From Planococcus maritimus (GTDB lineage Bacteria; Bacillota; Bacilli; Bacillales_A; Planococcaceae), in the NCBI RefSeq assembly GCF_001592825.1, contig NZ_LTZG01000021.1, positions 293,205 to 357,204 on the forward strand: 64,000 bases of DNA, given 5' to 3'. Numbering within the stretch: the stretch's first letter is position 1; each line of letters opens with the position of its first letter. Shown here in pieces: positions 19,282-27,891 of the stretch. The notes beneath the pieces were generated by a model. It was given only the letters and a program-made list of their open reading frames with translations, was not told the DNA's origin and searched no databases. Both the position numbers and the translations under genes were made by a program.

Positions 19282-19890
19282 TTACACCTTCATTTCAAAT
19301 GGAGATCCTGTTTGTACATCTTCCGACAATACCAAAATTCCCTTTTCAGCCGGTGCATCCGGCAAAGCCAATTCTTTCGCTGAGCAAATCATGCCACTAG
19401 AAGCGATGCCGCGCAGTTCCGCATCGCGGATGACCATACCTGAAGGCATGACTGCACCCACTTTGGCAACGACTACTTTTTGGCCAGCCTCGACATTTGG
19501 CGCGCCACAAACAATTTGCAAGGTTTCTTCACCAACCGCTACTTGGCACACATTCAATTTGTCAGCATTCGGATGCTTGTCTTTCGACTCAACATAGCCG
19601 ACCACAAATTTAGGTGTCAAATCGACTTCTAGCGTATGGGAGACACCGTTTTTCTCCAATGCATTTTGAAGTGCAGTCACTAAGGACTCAGTCACTTCTA
19701 CAGGCTGTCCTTCTGGAAGATCCACATAATCGCTTGCTTGGAACAAATTGAACCCGGCAATCTCTTGCTGTTCATTTTTGATCAAAGTCACATCTCCAAA
19801 TTGTTCCGTATGGATTTTTTCTGGTTTTTCCAACATTAATTGGACGAGCAGCACATCGCCGACGCCTTGTTTATTATAAAATGCATTCAT
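19282..19890 (-). CDS. ytpR: tRNA-binding domain protein YtpR
   Basis: The 202-aa product has an N-terminal DUF4479-type region and a C-terminal EMAP/tRNA-binding OB fold ([41 protein letters not shown]) like that of the PheT N terminus. It probably binds tRNA; its role is unknown. Its ATG overlaps the ytpQ stop as ATGA and sftA starts two bases after its stop, so the three genes are translationally linked. Confidence 0.9.
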   Translation of the reverse strand: MNAFYNKQGVGDVLLVQLMLEKPEKIHTEQFGDVTLIKNEQQEIAGFNLFQASDYVDLPEGQPVEVTESLVTALQNALEKNGVSHTLEVDLTPKFVVGYVESKDKHPNADKLNVCQVAVGEETLQIVCGAPNVEAGQKVVVAKVGAVMPSGMVIRDAELRGIASSGMICSAKELALPDAPAEKGILVLSEDVQTGSPFEMKV

Positions 19891-20702
19891 TTTTTATCGT
19901 TCTCCTTCTCGGGTCTGTTTTTCGCTAAGATGAATATCGGTTCAAGCGCCTCGTTTTCATAGACGAACGACAAGGACGTAATCGGTACTTTGCCATTCGT
20001 GAAGAAATGCATCGCCATCTGGGCTAGCACATCATATCCGGCTTCGTTGCGGATATCCCCGATGATCAAGACGTCTTGATGGGGGACCGATACAGTCATA
20101 TCCCCTTGGACTTTCTTTTTCATGTCTTTCAGAAATGATTCGTTCAAAATGCGCGTGGCATCATAGCCATCGTTTTCATTTAGGAAGTAGAAGACATTTC
20201 CTGCGACGTGGTCTTCTTTGACCGCCGTCTTCAACTTCTTCACTTGGAATTTAGCGATTTCCTGGACTTGTTCGCTTGTCATCCCCAGGGTCTCCAAAAC
20301 CTTTTCATCAATCAGGCGGTAAGTCGTTCCTGCATCGAGCGCATAATAAACCCGTGTTTCCGCGGTGTGCGGAGATGTCAGAAAACGATGGCCTTCACGG
20401 GATTCCTCAGGAAAGGAAGTCGAGCGGATGACTGGGTAAATATGCTGTTCGTCCGGCAATTCCCCGACTGACTCACGTTCCATCGCATTGAAAGTTTCGG
20501 AAATGGTATAGGTGATTTCTTCGATCGCTGCGTCACCTTTCGTTTCAAAACGGTTGATCACTTGCGGCAAGGAAATGGTCATGCCTTTCCCTAGCTTTTT
20601 ATGTCTAACATTCGCGATATCTTTTTGGCGGTCCAATGTCCAGTTCAACTGGTCATTTGCAACCCGCTCTTTCAGTATAGTAAATAACTCGGCGGATTTC
20701 AT
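19887..20702 (-). CDS. ytpQ: DUF1444 family protein YtpQ
   Basis: A 271-aa DUF1444 protein of unknown function, highly characteristic of Bacillales ([37 protein letters not shown]). ATG 20702 is chosen: AAAGGAGGAAAA lies before it and the protein [10 protein letters not shown] begins where the family begins, whereas the open frame further upstream crosses the hairpin and ytpP. It ends in an ATGA overlap with ytpR. Confidence 0.9.
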   Translation of the reverse strand: MKSAELFTILKERVANDQLNWTLDRQKDIANVRHKKLGKGMTISLPQVINRFETKGDAAIEEITYTISETFNAMERESVGELPDEQHIYPVIRSTSFPEESREGHRFLTSPHTAETRVYYALDAGTTYRLIDEKVLETLGMTSEQVQEIAKFQVKKLKTAVKEDHVAGNVFYFLNENDGYDATRILNESFLKDMKKKVQGDMTVSVPHQDVLIIGDIRNEAGYDVLAQMAMHFFTNGKVPITSLSFVYENEALEPIFILAKNRPEKENDKK

Positions 20703-20727
20703 TCCTATTTTCCTCCTTTTCACAAAC

Positions 20728-20760
20728 AAACGGTTCATCCTGCACACAGGAGAACCGTTT
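20728..20760 (-). terminator. Hairpin between ytpP and ytpQ
   Basis: AAACGGTTC and GAACCGTTT form a stem with an inner TCCTG/CAGGA extension, but only TTTGTTTG follows. It may attenuate transcription or process the operon mRNA. Confidence 0.5.
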
Positions 20761-20766
20761 TCCCTT

Positions 20767-21084
20767 TTATTTCGACAGGTTGGAGATAAACGATTCAATT
20801 TCCCCCTGTGTTTTACGGTCACGGCTGACAAAGCGCCCTTGCTCCTCGCCGCCACGGAATCCAAGAAAACTTGGAATTCCATAAATATCTTTTTCGATGC
20901 ATAGATCGATGAACTCATCCCGGTCGACCGAGATAAACGTATAGTCAGAGAATTTCTTTTCGATTTCAGGCATGATGGGATCGATCACCCGGCAATCCGG
21001 GCACCATCCTGCAGTAAACATGAAGATGACGTCTTCCGTATTCGCCAAGTTCGTGAATTGTTCGGCAGATTGTAATTTTTCCAT
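20767..21084 (-). CDS. ytpP: Thioredoxin-like protein YtpP
   Basis: A 105-aa thioredoxin-fold protein with a CPDC active site in FMFTAGWCPDCRVIDP and the cis-Pro motif YGIPSFLGF. It should be a small cytosolic thiol oxidoreductase. ATG 21084 is chosen because GAGGAGTG lies 6 nt upstream. The lipoprotein gene ends five bases before it and ytpQ follows, so it belongs to the lipoprotein-ytpPQR-sftA run. Confidence 0.88.
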   Translation of the reverse strand: MEKLQSAEQFTNLANTEDVIFMFTAGWCPDCRVIDPIMPEIEKKFSDYTFISVDRDEFIDLCIEKDIYGIPSFLGFRGGEEQGRFVSRDRKTQGEIESFISNLSK

Positions 21085-21089
21085 GTGGT

Positions 21090-21608
21090 TCACTCCTCTT
21101 GAGCGGCTTCGATGGAACGGGTCGTTTTCATCATCCATTCCATTTGGCTTCGAAGCGCTGCTTGCTCTGTAATCGTTGATAGTTTGGCGCCTCCAGAACT
21201 GACGACCAATTCGTAGCGGTCTTCTGCAATGGCCCGGACCGTGACGAAACCAAAACGGCCATGCTGGCTGAATTTCTCATCTGTAAGCCAGGTCTCTTCC
21301 GGATTCGCTTTTTGCAGATCATAAAAGAACGTGCTGTCTGGTGCTTCGTTTGGATTGAGAGACAACGCAAACGCTTGGCTGCCGCGGGTGATCAAGACAT
21401 TGTGATCATCTGAAGGCTGTTCCACTTCATAGCCACCAGGAACATACAACTCCGTGTCGCCGGCTGCCTCATTCGGTTCCGGCGCCTCCTGTTCGAATAC
21501 CGCTCTGGCAGTTGAGATGCCTTCTGCCAGGTCGTCCTCAGGGCTGACGCAGCCAGCGAGGATCAAAACTGATGAACACAATATTGTTTGCAAACCCAAT
21601 CGACGCAC
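21090..21608 (-). CDS. Predicted lipoprotein of unknown function
   Basis: The 172-aa protein has a lipoprotein signal peptide, MRRLGLQTILCSSVLILAGC, with lipobox L-A-G-C and the lipidated Cys20. An acidic linker (about residues 21-50) precedes a small globular part. It should sit on the outer face of the membrane. I do not recognise a family. It lies immediately upstream of ytpP (5 nt) and apparently heads the ytpPQR-sftA run; I know of no B. subtilis counterpart at this place. Confidence 0.78.
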   Translation of the reverse strand: MRRLGLQTILCSSVLILAGCVSPEDDLAEGISTARAVFEQEAPEPNEAAGDTELYVPGGYEVEQPSDDHNVLITRGSQAFALSLNPNEAPDSTFFYDLQKANPEETWLTDEKFSQHGRFGFVTVRAIAEDRYELVVSSGGAKLSTITEQAALRSQMEWMMKTTRSIEAAQEE

Positions 21609-21732
21609 AGCATTTCCCCCACTTTTTTCTCCATTTGCTTCCCGTTGTCAAAATAATGCCGGGAAATAGACAAACTTGTTTAAGCATTTCTTTTCTAGCT
21701 ATATTTTAAAGATGTTTAGTAGCACATGCAAC

Positions 21733-22242
21733 TTAATCGCTGTTTGCTTGCCATTGCCCAAACAATAAGACGACGATTTGAGAAAATAACTCGACGCGGT
21801 TGAGATTGCCAGCCGTCAAAATGCCAATAGCGCCTTTGTGTTGGCGAATGCCGGTTTCTTGCGCGTAGCGATCCATCACGGGACCTAGCTCTTCCCCAGC
21901 ACGCAACGGCTTTTCAATTTCCATAGGTAAAGGCACTTGCGCACCGCCCGCTACATATACCGTACCATCTGACGTGACGAGTGCTCCCCAATTGCATAAA
22001 TACAATTGCCCATCAAGTTCAAAAACTCCACCTTCCAACCCGATGGCTGCGTCAAAATCTGCAAGAACGTGATGCGCTCGGTTGATTGCACCAGTTCTTG
22101 TTTCTTCAATCGAAAAAGGTTGTGCCGAAACGCCTGATTCTGCTGCTTGTTCGATAAGCTCGGCTTGAATGCCTAATTGCTCAAGAGCTGATGAGACAGC
22201 CCCAGTTTTCGCCGGATTGGTCGAGGCGACGCCTATTTTCAT
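21733..22242 (-). CDS. DUF84 family NTPase (YjjX-type inosine/xanthosine triphosphatase)
   Basis: The 169-aa protein matches the DUF84/YjjX family, thought to hydrolyse non-canonical purine NTPs such as ITP and XTP. Visible signatures are the N-terminal KIGVASTNPAKTGAV, the acidic AAIGLEGGVFELDGQLYLCN, and HKGAIGILTAGNLNR. AAGGAGAG lies before the ATG. It stands alone between ytoP and the lipoprotein gene. Substrate specificity is inferred from the family only. Confidence 0.85.
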   Translation of the reverse strand: MKIGVASTNPAKTGAVSSALEQLGIQAELIEQAAESGVSAQPFSIEETRTGAINRAHHVLADFDAAIGLEGGVFELDGQLYLCNWGALVTSDGTVYVAGGAQVPLPMEIEKPLRAGEELGPVMDRYAQETGIRQHKGAIGILTAGNLNRVELFSQIVVLLFGQWQANSD

Positions 22243-22287
22243 GTTTTTCTCTCCTTTTCATCGTGTTGAATGTTTATTTCTAGCCAG

Positions 22288-22317
22288 ATAAAAAGCGGCC
22301 CGGGGGCCGCTTTTTAT
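22288..22317 (-). terminator. Terminator after ytoP
   Basis: ATAAAAAGCGGCC-CGGG-GGCCGCTTTTTAT is a perfect 13-bp stem abutting the ytoP stop codon. Confidence 0.88.
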
Positions 22318-23390
22318 TAGACGTTTTGTTTGATCGTGTCCATTGTTGATTGGTCTGTCGCTTTCACCAGTTTGACGAGCAGCTCTTTCGCTGCTGCATA
22401 ATCATCGGTGTGGATGACCGATGCCGAGGTGTGGATATAGCGAGAGCAAATGCCGATAACAGAACTCGGGATCCCTTCGTTAGCGATGTGGACCTTCCCT
22501 GCATCTGTACCGCCTTGAGAGACAAAATACTGGTATGGGATGTTGTGCGTTTCGGCTGTATCCAAAATGAATTCGCGCATGCCGCGATGCGTAACCATTG
22601 TGCGGTCGAGAATTCGCAAAAGCGCTCCTTGGCCGAGCTGGCCGAATTCATTTTTATCGCCTGTCGCATCGTTTGCCGGGCTTGCATCAAGTGCATAGAA
22701 AATGTCTGGCTGGATTAGGTTCGCTGCTGTTTGTGCACCGCGCAGTCCGACTTCTTCCATAACCGTCGCACCGGAGAACAATTGGTTCGGCAAAGACTCG
22801 CCTTGCAGTTCTTTCAATAATTCAATCGATAAGCCGCAGCCATAGCGATTGTCCCAGGCTTTTGCCATGATCTTTTTGTCATTGGCCATTGGCGTGAACG
22901 GGCTGAACGGGATGATTTGCTGTCCAGGACGGATCCCCATCGACAGCGCATCATCTTTATCGTCTGCACCGATATCAATCAGCATGTTTTTGATGTCCAT
23001 CGGCTTTTGGCGCGTCGCCTCATCCAACAAATGTGGAGGGATCGACCCGACGACACCTGGAATGGTGCGCTCGCTCGTAATGACATCGACGCGCATAGCC
23101 AACATGACTTGATTCCACCAACCGCCAAGTGGCTGGAAGCGCAGCATGCCGTTGTCGGTGATTTGCGTGACCATAAAGCCGACTTCGTCCATATGGCCTG
23201 CCACCATAACACGTGGGCTGCCTTCTGGGCCTTTTTTGACGCCAAAAATGCTGCCGAGATTATCCTGGATCAGTTCGTCTGAATATTTTTCGAGCTCGCT
23301 TCGCATGAATTTTCGTACTGCATATTCATTGCCTGGCGCTCCCGGAAGTTCCGTTAAAGTTTTAAACATTGCTCTTGTATCCTGGTTCAT
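22317..23390 (-). CDS. ytoP: M42 family aminopeptidase YtoP
   Basis: A cytosolic metallo-aminopeptidase of 357 aa in the M42 (PepA/FrvX) family, which forms large tetrahedral assemblies and trims peptides. Metal-binding and catalytic motifs are in place: [12 protein letters not shown] (His/Asp), [10 protein letters not shown] (bridging Asp), [12 protein letters not shown] (Glu-Glu) and the C-terminal [14 protein letters not shown] (His). It is transcribed alone and ends at a strong hairpin. Confidence 0.92.
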   Translation of the reverse strand: MNQDTRAMFKTLTELPGAPGNEYAVRKFMRSELEKYSDELIQDNLGSIFGVKKGPEGSPRVMVAGHMDEVGFMVTQITDNGMLRFQPLGGWWNQVMLAMRVDVITSERTIPGVVGSIPPHLLDEATRQKPMDIKNMLIDIGADDKDDALSMGIRPGQQIIPFSPFTPMANDKKIMAKAWDNRYGCGLSIELLKELQGESLPNQLFSGATVMEEVGLRGAQTAANLIQPDIFYALDASPANDATGDKNEFGQLGQGALLRILDRTMVTHRGMREFILDTAETHNIPYQYFVSQGGTDAGKVHIANEGIPSSVIGICSRYIHTSASVIHTDDYAAAKELLVKLVKATDQSTMDTIKQNV

Positions 23391-23529
23391 TTTGGTTCCC
23401 CCTTAATCTAATAAGTACATGCATCCTTTACCAGTTTAGAGGTTTTGCCCACTGAATGCCAGTTCAGCTAGTTCGATTGACGAAATATTTAGAGTCCTTA
23501 TCGTTCTTCACGTGCATTTTTCTTCTTTA

Positions 23530-23538
23530 TGGTACAAT
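23530..23538 (+). promoter_or_regulatory. Extended -10 promoter of ytzB
   Basis: TGG-TACAAT lies about 28 nt before the ytzB ATG. No clear -35. Confidence 0.45.
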
Positions 23539-23566
23539 TTAGCCAGAATGCAAAGGAGGGGTTTTC

Positions 23567-23881
23567 ATGAAAAATCGTGATTTGCTCATTGGATTTGCTG
23601 CCGGCGCAGCCGCAGCTTATATCGCTAAGGAAGTTTACGAAAACAAACAAACGCTTTATCCGGCTGACGATGTGTTGAAAAAAGTTAAACAGTCTTTTAA
23701 AGAGGAAGGCCCGATCGACGGTTCATGGATCTTTATGAAAACCGAACCTTACAACCAACATGCGGTCAAGACTGATGTCTATAAAGGCGGCATCACACGT
23801 CATCGGGACGATGAACTTGAGCAATATGAGTTCTTGGCCGACGCTTATACAGGCGCTGTCCTAGAAGTCACCAAATCATAA
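23567..23881 (+). CDS. ytzB: Small PepSY-like protein YtzB
   Basis: The 104-aa protein has a hydrophobic, alanine-rich N terminus (LLIGFAAGAAAAYIAKEVY), either a membrane anchor or uncleaved signal, followed by a PepSY-like region (KKVKQSFKEEGPIDGSWIFM through the YEFLADAYTGAVLEV strand). A similar gene, ytzB, lies next to ytoP in B. subtilis. GCAAAGGAGGGG precedes the ATG. Function unknown. Confidence 0.82.
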   Translation: MKNRDLLIGFAAGAAAAYIAKEVYENKQTLYPADDVLKKVKQSFKEEGPIDGSWIFMKTEPYNQHAVKTDVYKGGITRHRDDELEQYEFLADAYTGAVLEVTKS

Positions 23882-23916
23882 AAAATGCCCTGCGATATAG
23901 CCGCAGGGCATTTTTT
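23880..23916. terminator. Bidirectional terminator ytzB/ytnP
   Basis: AAAAAATGCCCTGCG-ATATAGC-CGCAGGGCATTTTTT. It starts inside the ytzB stop codon and touches the ytnP stop on the other strand. Confidence 0.9.
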
Positions 23917-24772
23917 ATTCAAACACTTTTTCTTTACGTTCCAAAGCATCAACGACTTCTTTTCCATCCTCAGTCCATTTGATGAGGCGGTAAAAGGCAT
24001 CGTGATAGAAGCTAAAATAGAAATTGCCCGGCAAGGCCTCTTTCATCAGCTTGTCTTTTGCATAGATAGAGTCCATCGGATAATCGTCAAACGCCAATAC
24101 CCAAAGCGGGTTTTGGTGCGCATGGGTCGGCATAATGTCGCCCATATGGAGAACCGTCTCTCCGTTTTGCTCAAATTTAATGACGCTATGGCCGTTTGAA
24201 TGCCCACCTGTATGGATCATGGTGATCGCATCGAAAATGGTCATTTCGTCAGTAAAGGTTTCGACCTGGCTGATAATCGGCTCCCAGTTTTCTTTCCAAT
24301 ACGTATTGCGTGAGCGGATATTCGGGTTTTGCATTTCCTCCCATTCCACTGCCGATACGTAAATTTTCGCATTCGGGAACGCCGAGACATACGCTTCGCC
24401 TTGTTTTTTCGTCAAGCCAGCCGCATGATCGCCGTGAAGGTGTGTCATCAATACCGTGTCAATATCGCCTGAAGACAGACCCAGTTCTTCTAGCTCTTCT
24501 TCTACACGCGATTCCGAGGAAACGCCCAAATTGCGCTTTTGGCGCTCGGTCAATTTACCATTGCCAAGGCCGCTGTCGACCAAAATATTATGGCCTTTAA
24601 ATTGCACCAAAATCGGATGCGTCGGCAATTCGATTTGATTGTGCTCATTTACAGGATAGCGTTTTGACCATACTACTTTGGGAACAACGCCGAACATCGT
24701 GCCCCCGTCGAGCCACGTCGTTCCCCCATCAAGCCAAGTTAACTCCATATCGTGAAATTGAAATTTCTGCAT
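23915..24772 (-). CDS. ytnP: Metallo-beta-lactamase fold hydrolase YtnP
   Basis: The 285-aa protein has the metal-binding signature [12 protein letters not shown] (HxHxDH), a downstream [13 protein letters not shown]is and HMGDIMPTH Asp, all typical of MBL-fold lactonases. B. subtilis YtnP has been described as a quorum-quenching lactonase acting on a Streptomyces signal. The N terminus [16 protein letters not shown] resembles the normal family pattern. It is monocistronic by its flanking terminator, although trmB lies 25 bp upstream in the same direction. Confidence 0.88.
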   Translation of the reverse strand: MQKFQFHDMELTWLDGGTTWLDGGTMFGVVPKVVWSKRYPVNEHNQIELPTHPILVQFKGHNILVDSGLGNGKLTERQKRNLGVSSESRVEEELEELGLSSGDIDTVLMTHLHGDHAAGLTKKQGEAYVSAFPNAKIYVSAVEWEEMQNPNIRSRNTYWKENWEPIISQVETFTDEMTIFDAITMIHTGGHSNGHSVIKFEQNGETVLHMGDIMPTHAHQNPLWVLAFDDYPMDSIYAKDKLMKEALPGNFYFSFYHDAFYRLIKWTEDGKEVVDALERKEKVFE

Positions 24773-24797
24773 ACAAACTCCCCCTTATGAGTTGATG

Positions 24798-25445
24798 TTA
24801 CGCTTGGAATTTCGCCTCCAGCCGGTAGATCGGCTGCCCTTTTTTCAAAAATTTCTCTTCATATTCCGTCATAATATTCCATTCCGGTTCGTTGGCATGA
24901 AGGTCCAATGATACATCCTTCAATAACATACCATATTCGGAAATACTTGTGAGCGAATATTCAAAAAGCCCTCGATTATCGGTTTTGAAATGAATTTCGC
25001 CGCCTTCTGGTAACACGCGTTCATATAGTTTCAGGAAACTTTCGTGCGTCAATCGGCGTTTCGCGTGGCGAGTTTTTGGCCAAGGATCCGAAAAATTCAA
25101 GTAAACACGACCGATTTCGCTCGCTTCAAAAAAAGTTTCAAGCTCTTGCGCATTCACTTGCAACAGGCGCAAGTTTGGGATGCCGTCTTCTGGCTCGAGC
25201 GCCCCTTGAAGAGCTGTCACAATCACGCTTTCGAACAACTCAATACCAATATAATTGATATCCGGATTGGCTTGTGCCATTCCCGTAATGAAACGGCCTT
25301 TTCCGCTTCCGGCTTCGATGTGGATCGGATGGTCATTGCCGAACTCCTCGTGCCACTTGCCTTTCAGTGTTTCCGGATTCGGAATGACGATTTCCGGATG
25401 GGCTTCGATCAATTCTGCAGCCCATGGCTTGTATCTTGCTCTCAT
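24798..25445 (-). CDS. trmB: tRNA (guanine-N7-)-methyltransferase
   Basis: A SAM-dependent enzyme of 215 aa that methylates G46 in the variable loop of tRNA. The SAM-binding motif [15 protein letters not shown], the acidic [10 protein letters not shown] and the family motif [17 protein letters not shown] are present. The short N terminus without extra domains matches Bacillus TrmB (YtmQ). GAGGATG lies before the ATG. The ytlR gene ends 21 bp upstream, so thpR-ytlR-trmB may be one transcript. Confidence 0.95.
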   Translation of the reverse strand: MRARYKPWAAELIEAHPEIVIPNPETLKGKWHEEFGNDHPIHIEAGSGKGRFITGMAQANPDINYIGIELFESVIVTALQGALEPEDGIPNLRLLQVNAQELETFFEASEIGRVYLNFSDPWPKTRHAKRRLTHESFLKLYERVLPEGGEIHFKTDNRGLFEYSLTSISEYGMLLKDVSLDLHANEPEWNIMTEYEEKFLKKGQPIYRLEAKFQA

Positions 25446-25466
25446 GTATAGACATCCTCTTTCTGG

Positions 25467-26399
25467 TTATAATTTTGCTTGTTGCCATTGTTTGGCGGAT
25501 ACGCGAAATTCAAGTTCTTCTTTTACAGACGCCATTTCTGCCTCATCGCCGTCCATATGGCGCGGCACTGGGCGGTCCACGGCGAGTACAAAACACTTTC
25601 CGCTGAACTGCACGACTTCCGAAAAATTCGTATGGCTTCCGCTAAATACCGTACCAAAAACAGCCAGCAGTTTCAATCTCGGCAAGCCGTGGACGACCGT
25701 CAATTCTAGCAGGCCGTCATGAACTGACGAGTAAGGTGAAATTTTCATCCCTCCACCGAAATACGGCTGGTTGCTGACGGTGGCGAGCCATACATCATCA
25801 AAATGGTGAACCGCTTCATTCGCTTCGACCGTCAGTTGAAATTTCTGGAATGTAAACAAGGTCTTTATGACAAAAATCAAATAGGCCAGTTTGCCAAGCC
25901 GGATTTTATTCAGCCATCGTTTCATGCGTGAGTGATTGACGGCTTGAGCAACAGCCGCATCAAAGCCGATTCCTGAACTGCTGGCAAATAGCTGCTCCGT
26001 TGTGCCCGTCACTTGGCCGATGTCGGTCGCTAATGCAGCTGGGCTTTCTATGTATCGCTGAATTTCCTGCGCATTGGAGAAGCAGCCGAACGTCCTGGCG
26101 AAATCATTGCCCGATCCTGCAGGTACCGAAGCGATAATTAATTGCCCTGCACCGGATGCCGCCGCGGCAATTTCTCGCATCGTGCCGTCTCCACCAAAAC
26201 CTATCACTAGGCTTTTGTCCGGCTGTGCTGCCAACTGGCTGACCAATTGAAAGGCATGCCCAGAGAACTGTGTGATAAATGCTTCGTGTGGAAAGTCGAT
26301 CGTTTTGACAAACTTGTGCCATTTCAAGAGTGCCGCGCCGTTTCCAGCTTGTGGGTTGATGATAAAGATAATTTTCATATGGATGTGCCGGACGCTCAA
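25467..26399 (-). CDS. ytlR: Diacylglycerol/lipid kinase family protein YtlR
   Basis: The 310-aa protein has the DAGK catalytic signature: NPQAGNG near the start and GFGGDGTMREIAAA, then VPAGSGNDFARTFG. It should phosphorylate a lipid substrate with ATP. The start is unsettled: the TTG at 26399 overlaps the thpR stop as TTGA with AAAGGCG upstream, while the ATG at 26378 gives the family-typical start MKIIFIINPQAGNG but has no good ribosome site. Substrate not determined. Confidence 0.85.
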   Translation of the reverse strand: MSVRHIHMKIIFIINPQAGNGAALLKWHKFVKTIDFPHEAFITQFSGHAFQLVSQLAAQPDKSLVIGFGGDGTMREIAAAASGAGQLIIASVPAGSGNDFARTFGCFSNAQEIQRYIESPAALATDIGQVTGTTEQLFASSSGIGFDAAVAQAVNHSRMKRWLNKIRLGKLAYLIFVIKTLFTFQKFQLTVEANEAVHHFDDVWLATVSNQPYFGGGMKISPYSSVHDGLLELTVVHGLPRLKLLAVFGTVFSGSHTNFSEVVQFSGKCFVLAVDRPVPRHMDGDEAEMASVKEELEFRVSAKQWQQAKL

Positions 26400-26932
26400 G
26401 CGTCGCCTTTCAACGAATAAGTTTGAATTTCCCTGTAACGAGGGGTTTTCTGCGGATGAATTTCGAATAAAGAAAATGAGTCGACCGGAAATTCCAGGTC
26501 TTCAAGCATCCAATTTTCCGGCAAGCTTCCGCCTCTCCAACGGCTGGCTAGCGTGATATGCGGGACAAATGGTTTCGGGTCTGTAGCAAGCGCCAATGGC
26601 TCTAGTTGCTGCTCCACAGCACGTTGAAGTCCCATCAACTTTGGGCAGTCCGCAAGCGCTGCATAGACGATGCGTGGGGTTTCCGGGTTGCCGAATGTCT
26701 TTACGCCAGCAAGTTTCAAGCGAAATGACGCTTGGTCAATTTTTCCGAGCCGCTCGGCAATCTCCTGTAGTTCATCGAAACGGTCTTCGCCGATAAACAC
26801 CAAGGTAATATGCATATCGCCCGGCGGTGTCAGGCGCTTATGTGTGGACAAATTCCAGGAATCTCTCGCTTGCCCGATTTGCTGTGCAATTTGCTGGGGA
26901 ATTCGGATACCGATAAAATAATGCGTACTCAT
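26396..26932 (-). CDS. thpR: RNA 2',3'-cyclic phosphodiesterase (2H family)
   Basis: A 178-aa 2H phosphoesterase related to LigT/ThpR and B. subtilis YtlP. Both catalytic HxTx motifs are present: HITL in GDMHITLVFIG and HITL in FVPHITLAS. It opens 2',3'-cyclic phosphates on RNA ends. ATG 26932 is preferred over the GTG at 26941 because AGGTGA then sits at normal spacing and the protein begins MSTHYFIGIRIP like its homologues. Overlaps the TTG of ytlR. Confidence 0.9.
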   Translation of the reverse strand: MSTHYFIGIRIPQQIAQQIGQARDSWNLSTHKRLTPPGDMHITLVFIGEDRFDELQEIAERLGKIDQASFRLKLAGVKTFGNPETPRIVYAALADCPKLMGLQRAVEQQLEPLALATDPKPFVPHITLASRWRGGSLPENWMLEDLEFPVDSFSLFEIHPQKTPRYREIQTYSLKGDA

Positions 26933-26967
26933 GGTCATCACCTCACTTCATTATAACTGACAAGCGC

Positions 26968-26995
26968 AAAAAAAGGACCGGCTGTTTGCCGGTCC
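26968..26995 (-). terminator. Terminator after dat
   Basis: GGACCGGC-AAACA-GCCGGTCC followed by seven T on the minus strand. Confidence 0.9.
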
Positions 26996-27020
26996 CGGGA
27001 TTGAATAATAAGTGCAGGAA

Positions 27021-27869
27021 TCAGGAAATGACACCCAATTTGATCCGCGCTTCAAAAGCTTGTTGCAGTTTGCGCGTCAACTCGCCAGGTGTACCGTCCG
27101 CTATTTTCTGTCCAGAAATCTCGATGACCGGCATAACTTCCGAGGTCGTAGATGACATGAAGAATTCATCCATCTCAAGTGCCTGCTGTTTAGTGAACGC
27201 CGTTTCCACTACATCAATGTCAAGCTCTTCGCAAAGTTCGAAAATGACGCGTCTTGTGATGCCGTTCAGGATCAAGTTCGTCGCTGGATGAGTGTAGAGT
27301 ACCCCGTCTTTAATGCCGTACATATTCGAAGACGAGCCTTCTGTTACGGTATCGCCACGGTGAAGAATCGCTTCGAAATAGCCTTCTTCAGAAGCCTGCT
27401 GTTTCGCGAGCACATTACCAAGCAAGTTTAAGCTCTTGATATCACAGCGCAACCAGCGCATGTCTTCGAGCAGCAACGCTTTCACTCCGTTTTCCATAGC
27501 TTCCACCGGGCGTTCGACCGATTTCGTGTAACCGACAACAACCGGCTCTGCACTTTCCGGGAATTGATGATTGCGCGGAGCCGCTCCCCGGGTGATTTGA
27601 ACATACACTTGGCCATTGTCGATTTGGTTCAATTCGACCAAGTCGTGCAGCATCTTATGAAATACGTCTTTCGTGTAAGGAACCGTAATGCGAATTTTCT
27701 CTGCACTGGCATAAAAGCGGTCGATGTGTTCGGTTGCGGTAAACAAATCTCCTTCGTACACGCGGATTACTTCATAAATGCCGTCTCCGAACTGATAGCC
27801 GCGATCTTCTTTTGAAATTTCTACATCCTGTTCTTTTACCGTTTCCCCATTGAACAAAATCCATTCCAT
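27021..27869 (-). CDS. dat: D-amino acid aminotransferase
   Basis: A fold-type IV PLP enzyme of 282 aa that interconverts D-alanine and D-glutamate, feeding D-Glu to peptidoglycan. Signature stretches are EDRGYQFGDGIYEVIRVY, LRCDIKSLNLLGNVLAKQ (with the PLP lysine in DIKSLN) and LHRGDTVTEGSSSNMYGI. It closely resembles the classical Lysinibacillus/Bacillus Dat. ATG 27869 is chosen for ribosome-site spacing; the ATG at 27875 is also possible. It follows pepV by 22 bp, so the two are probably co-transcribed. Confidence 0.94.
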   Translation of the reverse strand: MEWILFNGETVKEQDVEISKEDRGYQFGDGIYEVIRVYEGDLFTATEHIDRFYASAEKIRITVPYTKDVFHKMLHDLVELNQIDNGQVYVQITRGAAPRNHQFPESAEPVVVGYTKSVERPVEAMENGVKALLLEDMRWLRCDIKSLNLLGNVLAKQQASEEGYFEAILHRGDTVTEGSSSNMYGIKDGVLYTHPATNLILNGITRRVIFELCEELDIDVVETAFTKQQALEMDEFFMSSTTSEVMPVIEISGQKIADGTPGELTRKLQQAFEARIKLGVIS

Positions 27870-27891
27870 TGCCATTCCTTCTTTCCTGTCG

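Noticed and set aside
24690..24740. Apparent duplication [14 protein letters not shown] in YtnP
   Set aside because: The family normally has a WLxGG...DGGxMFG pattern here, so this is ordinary sequence rather than a new tandem duplication.
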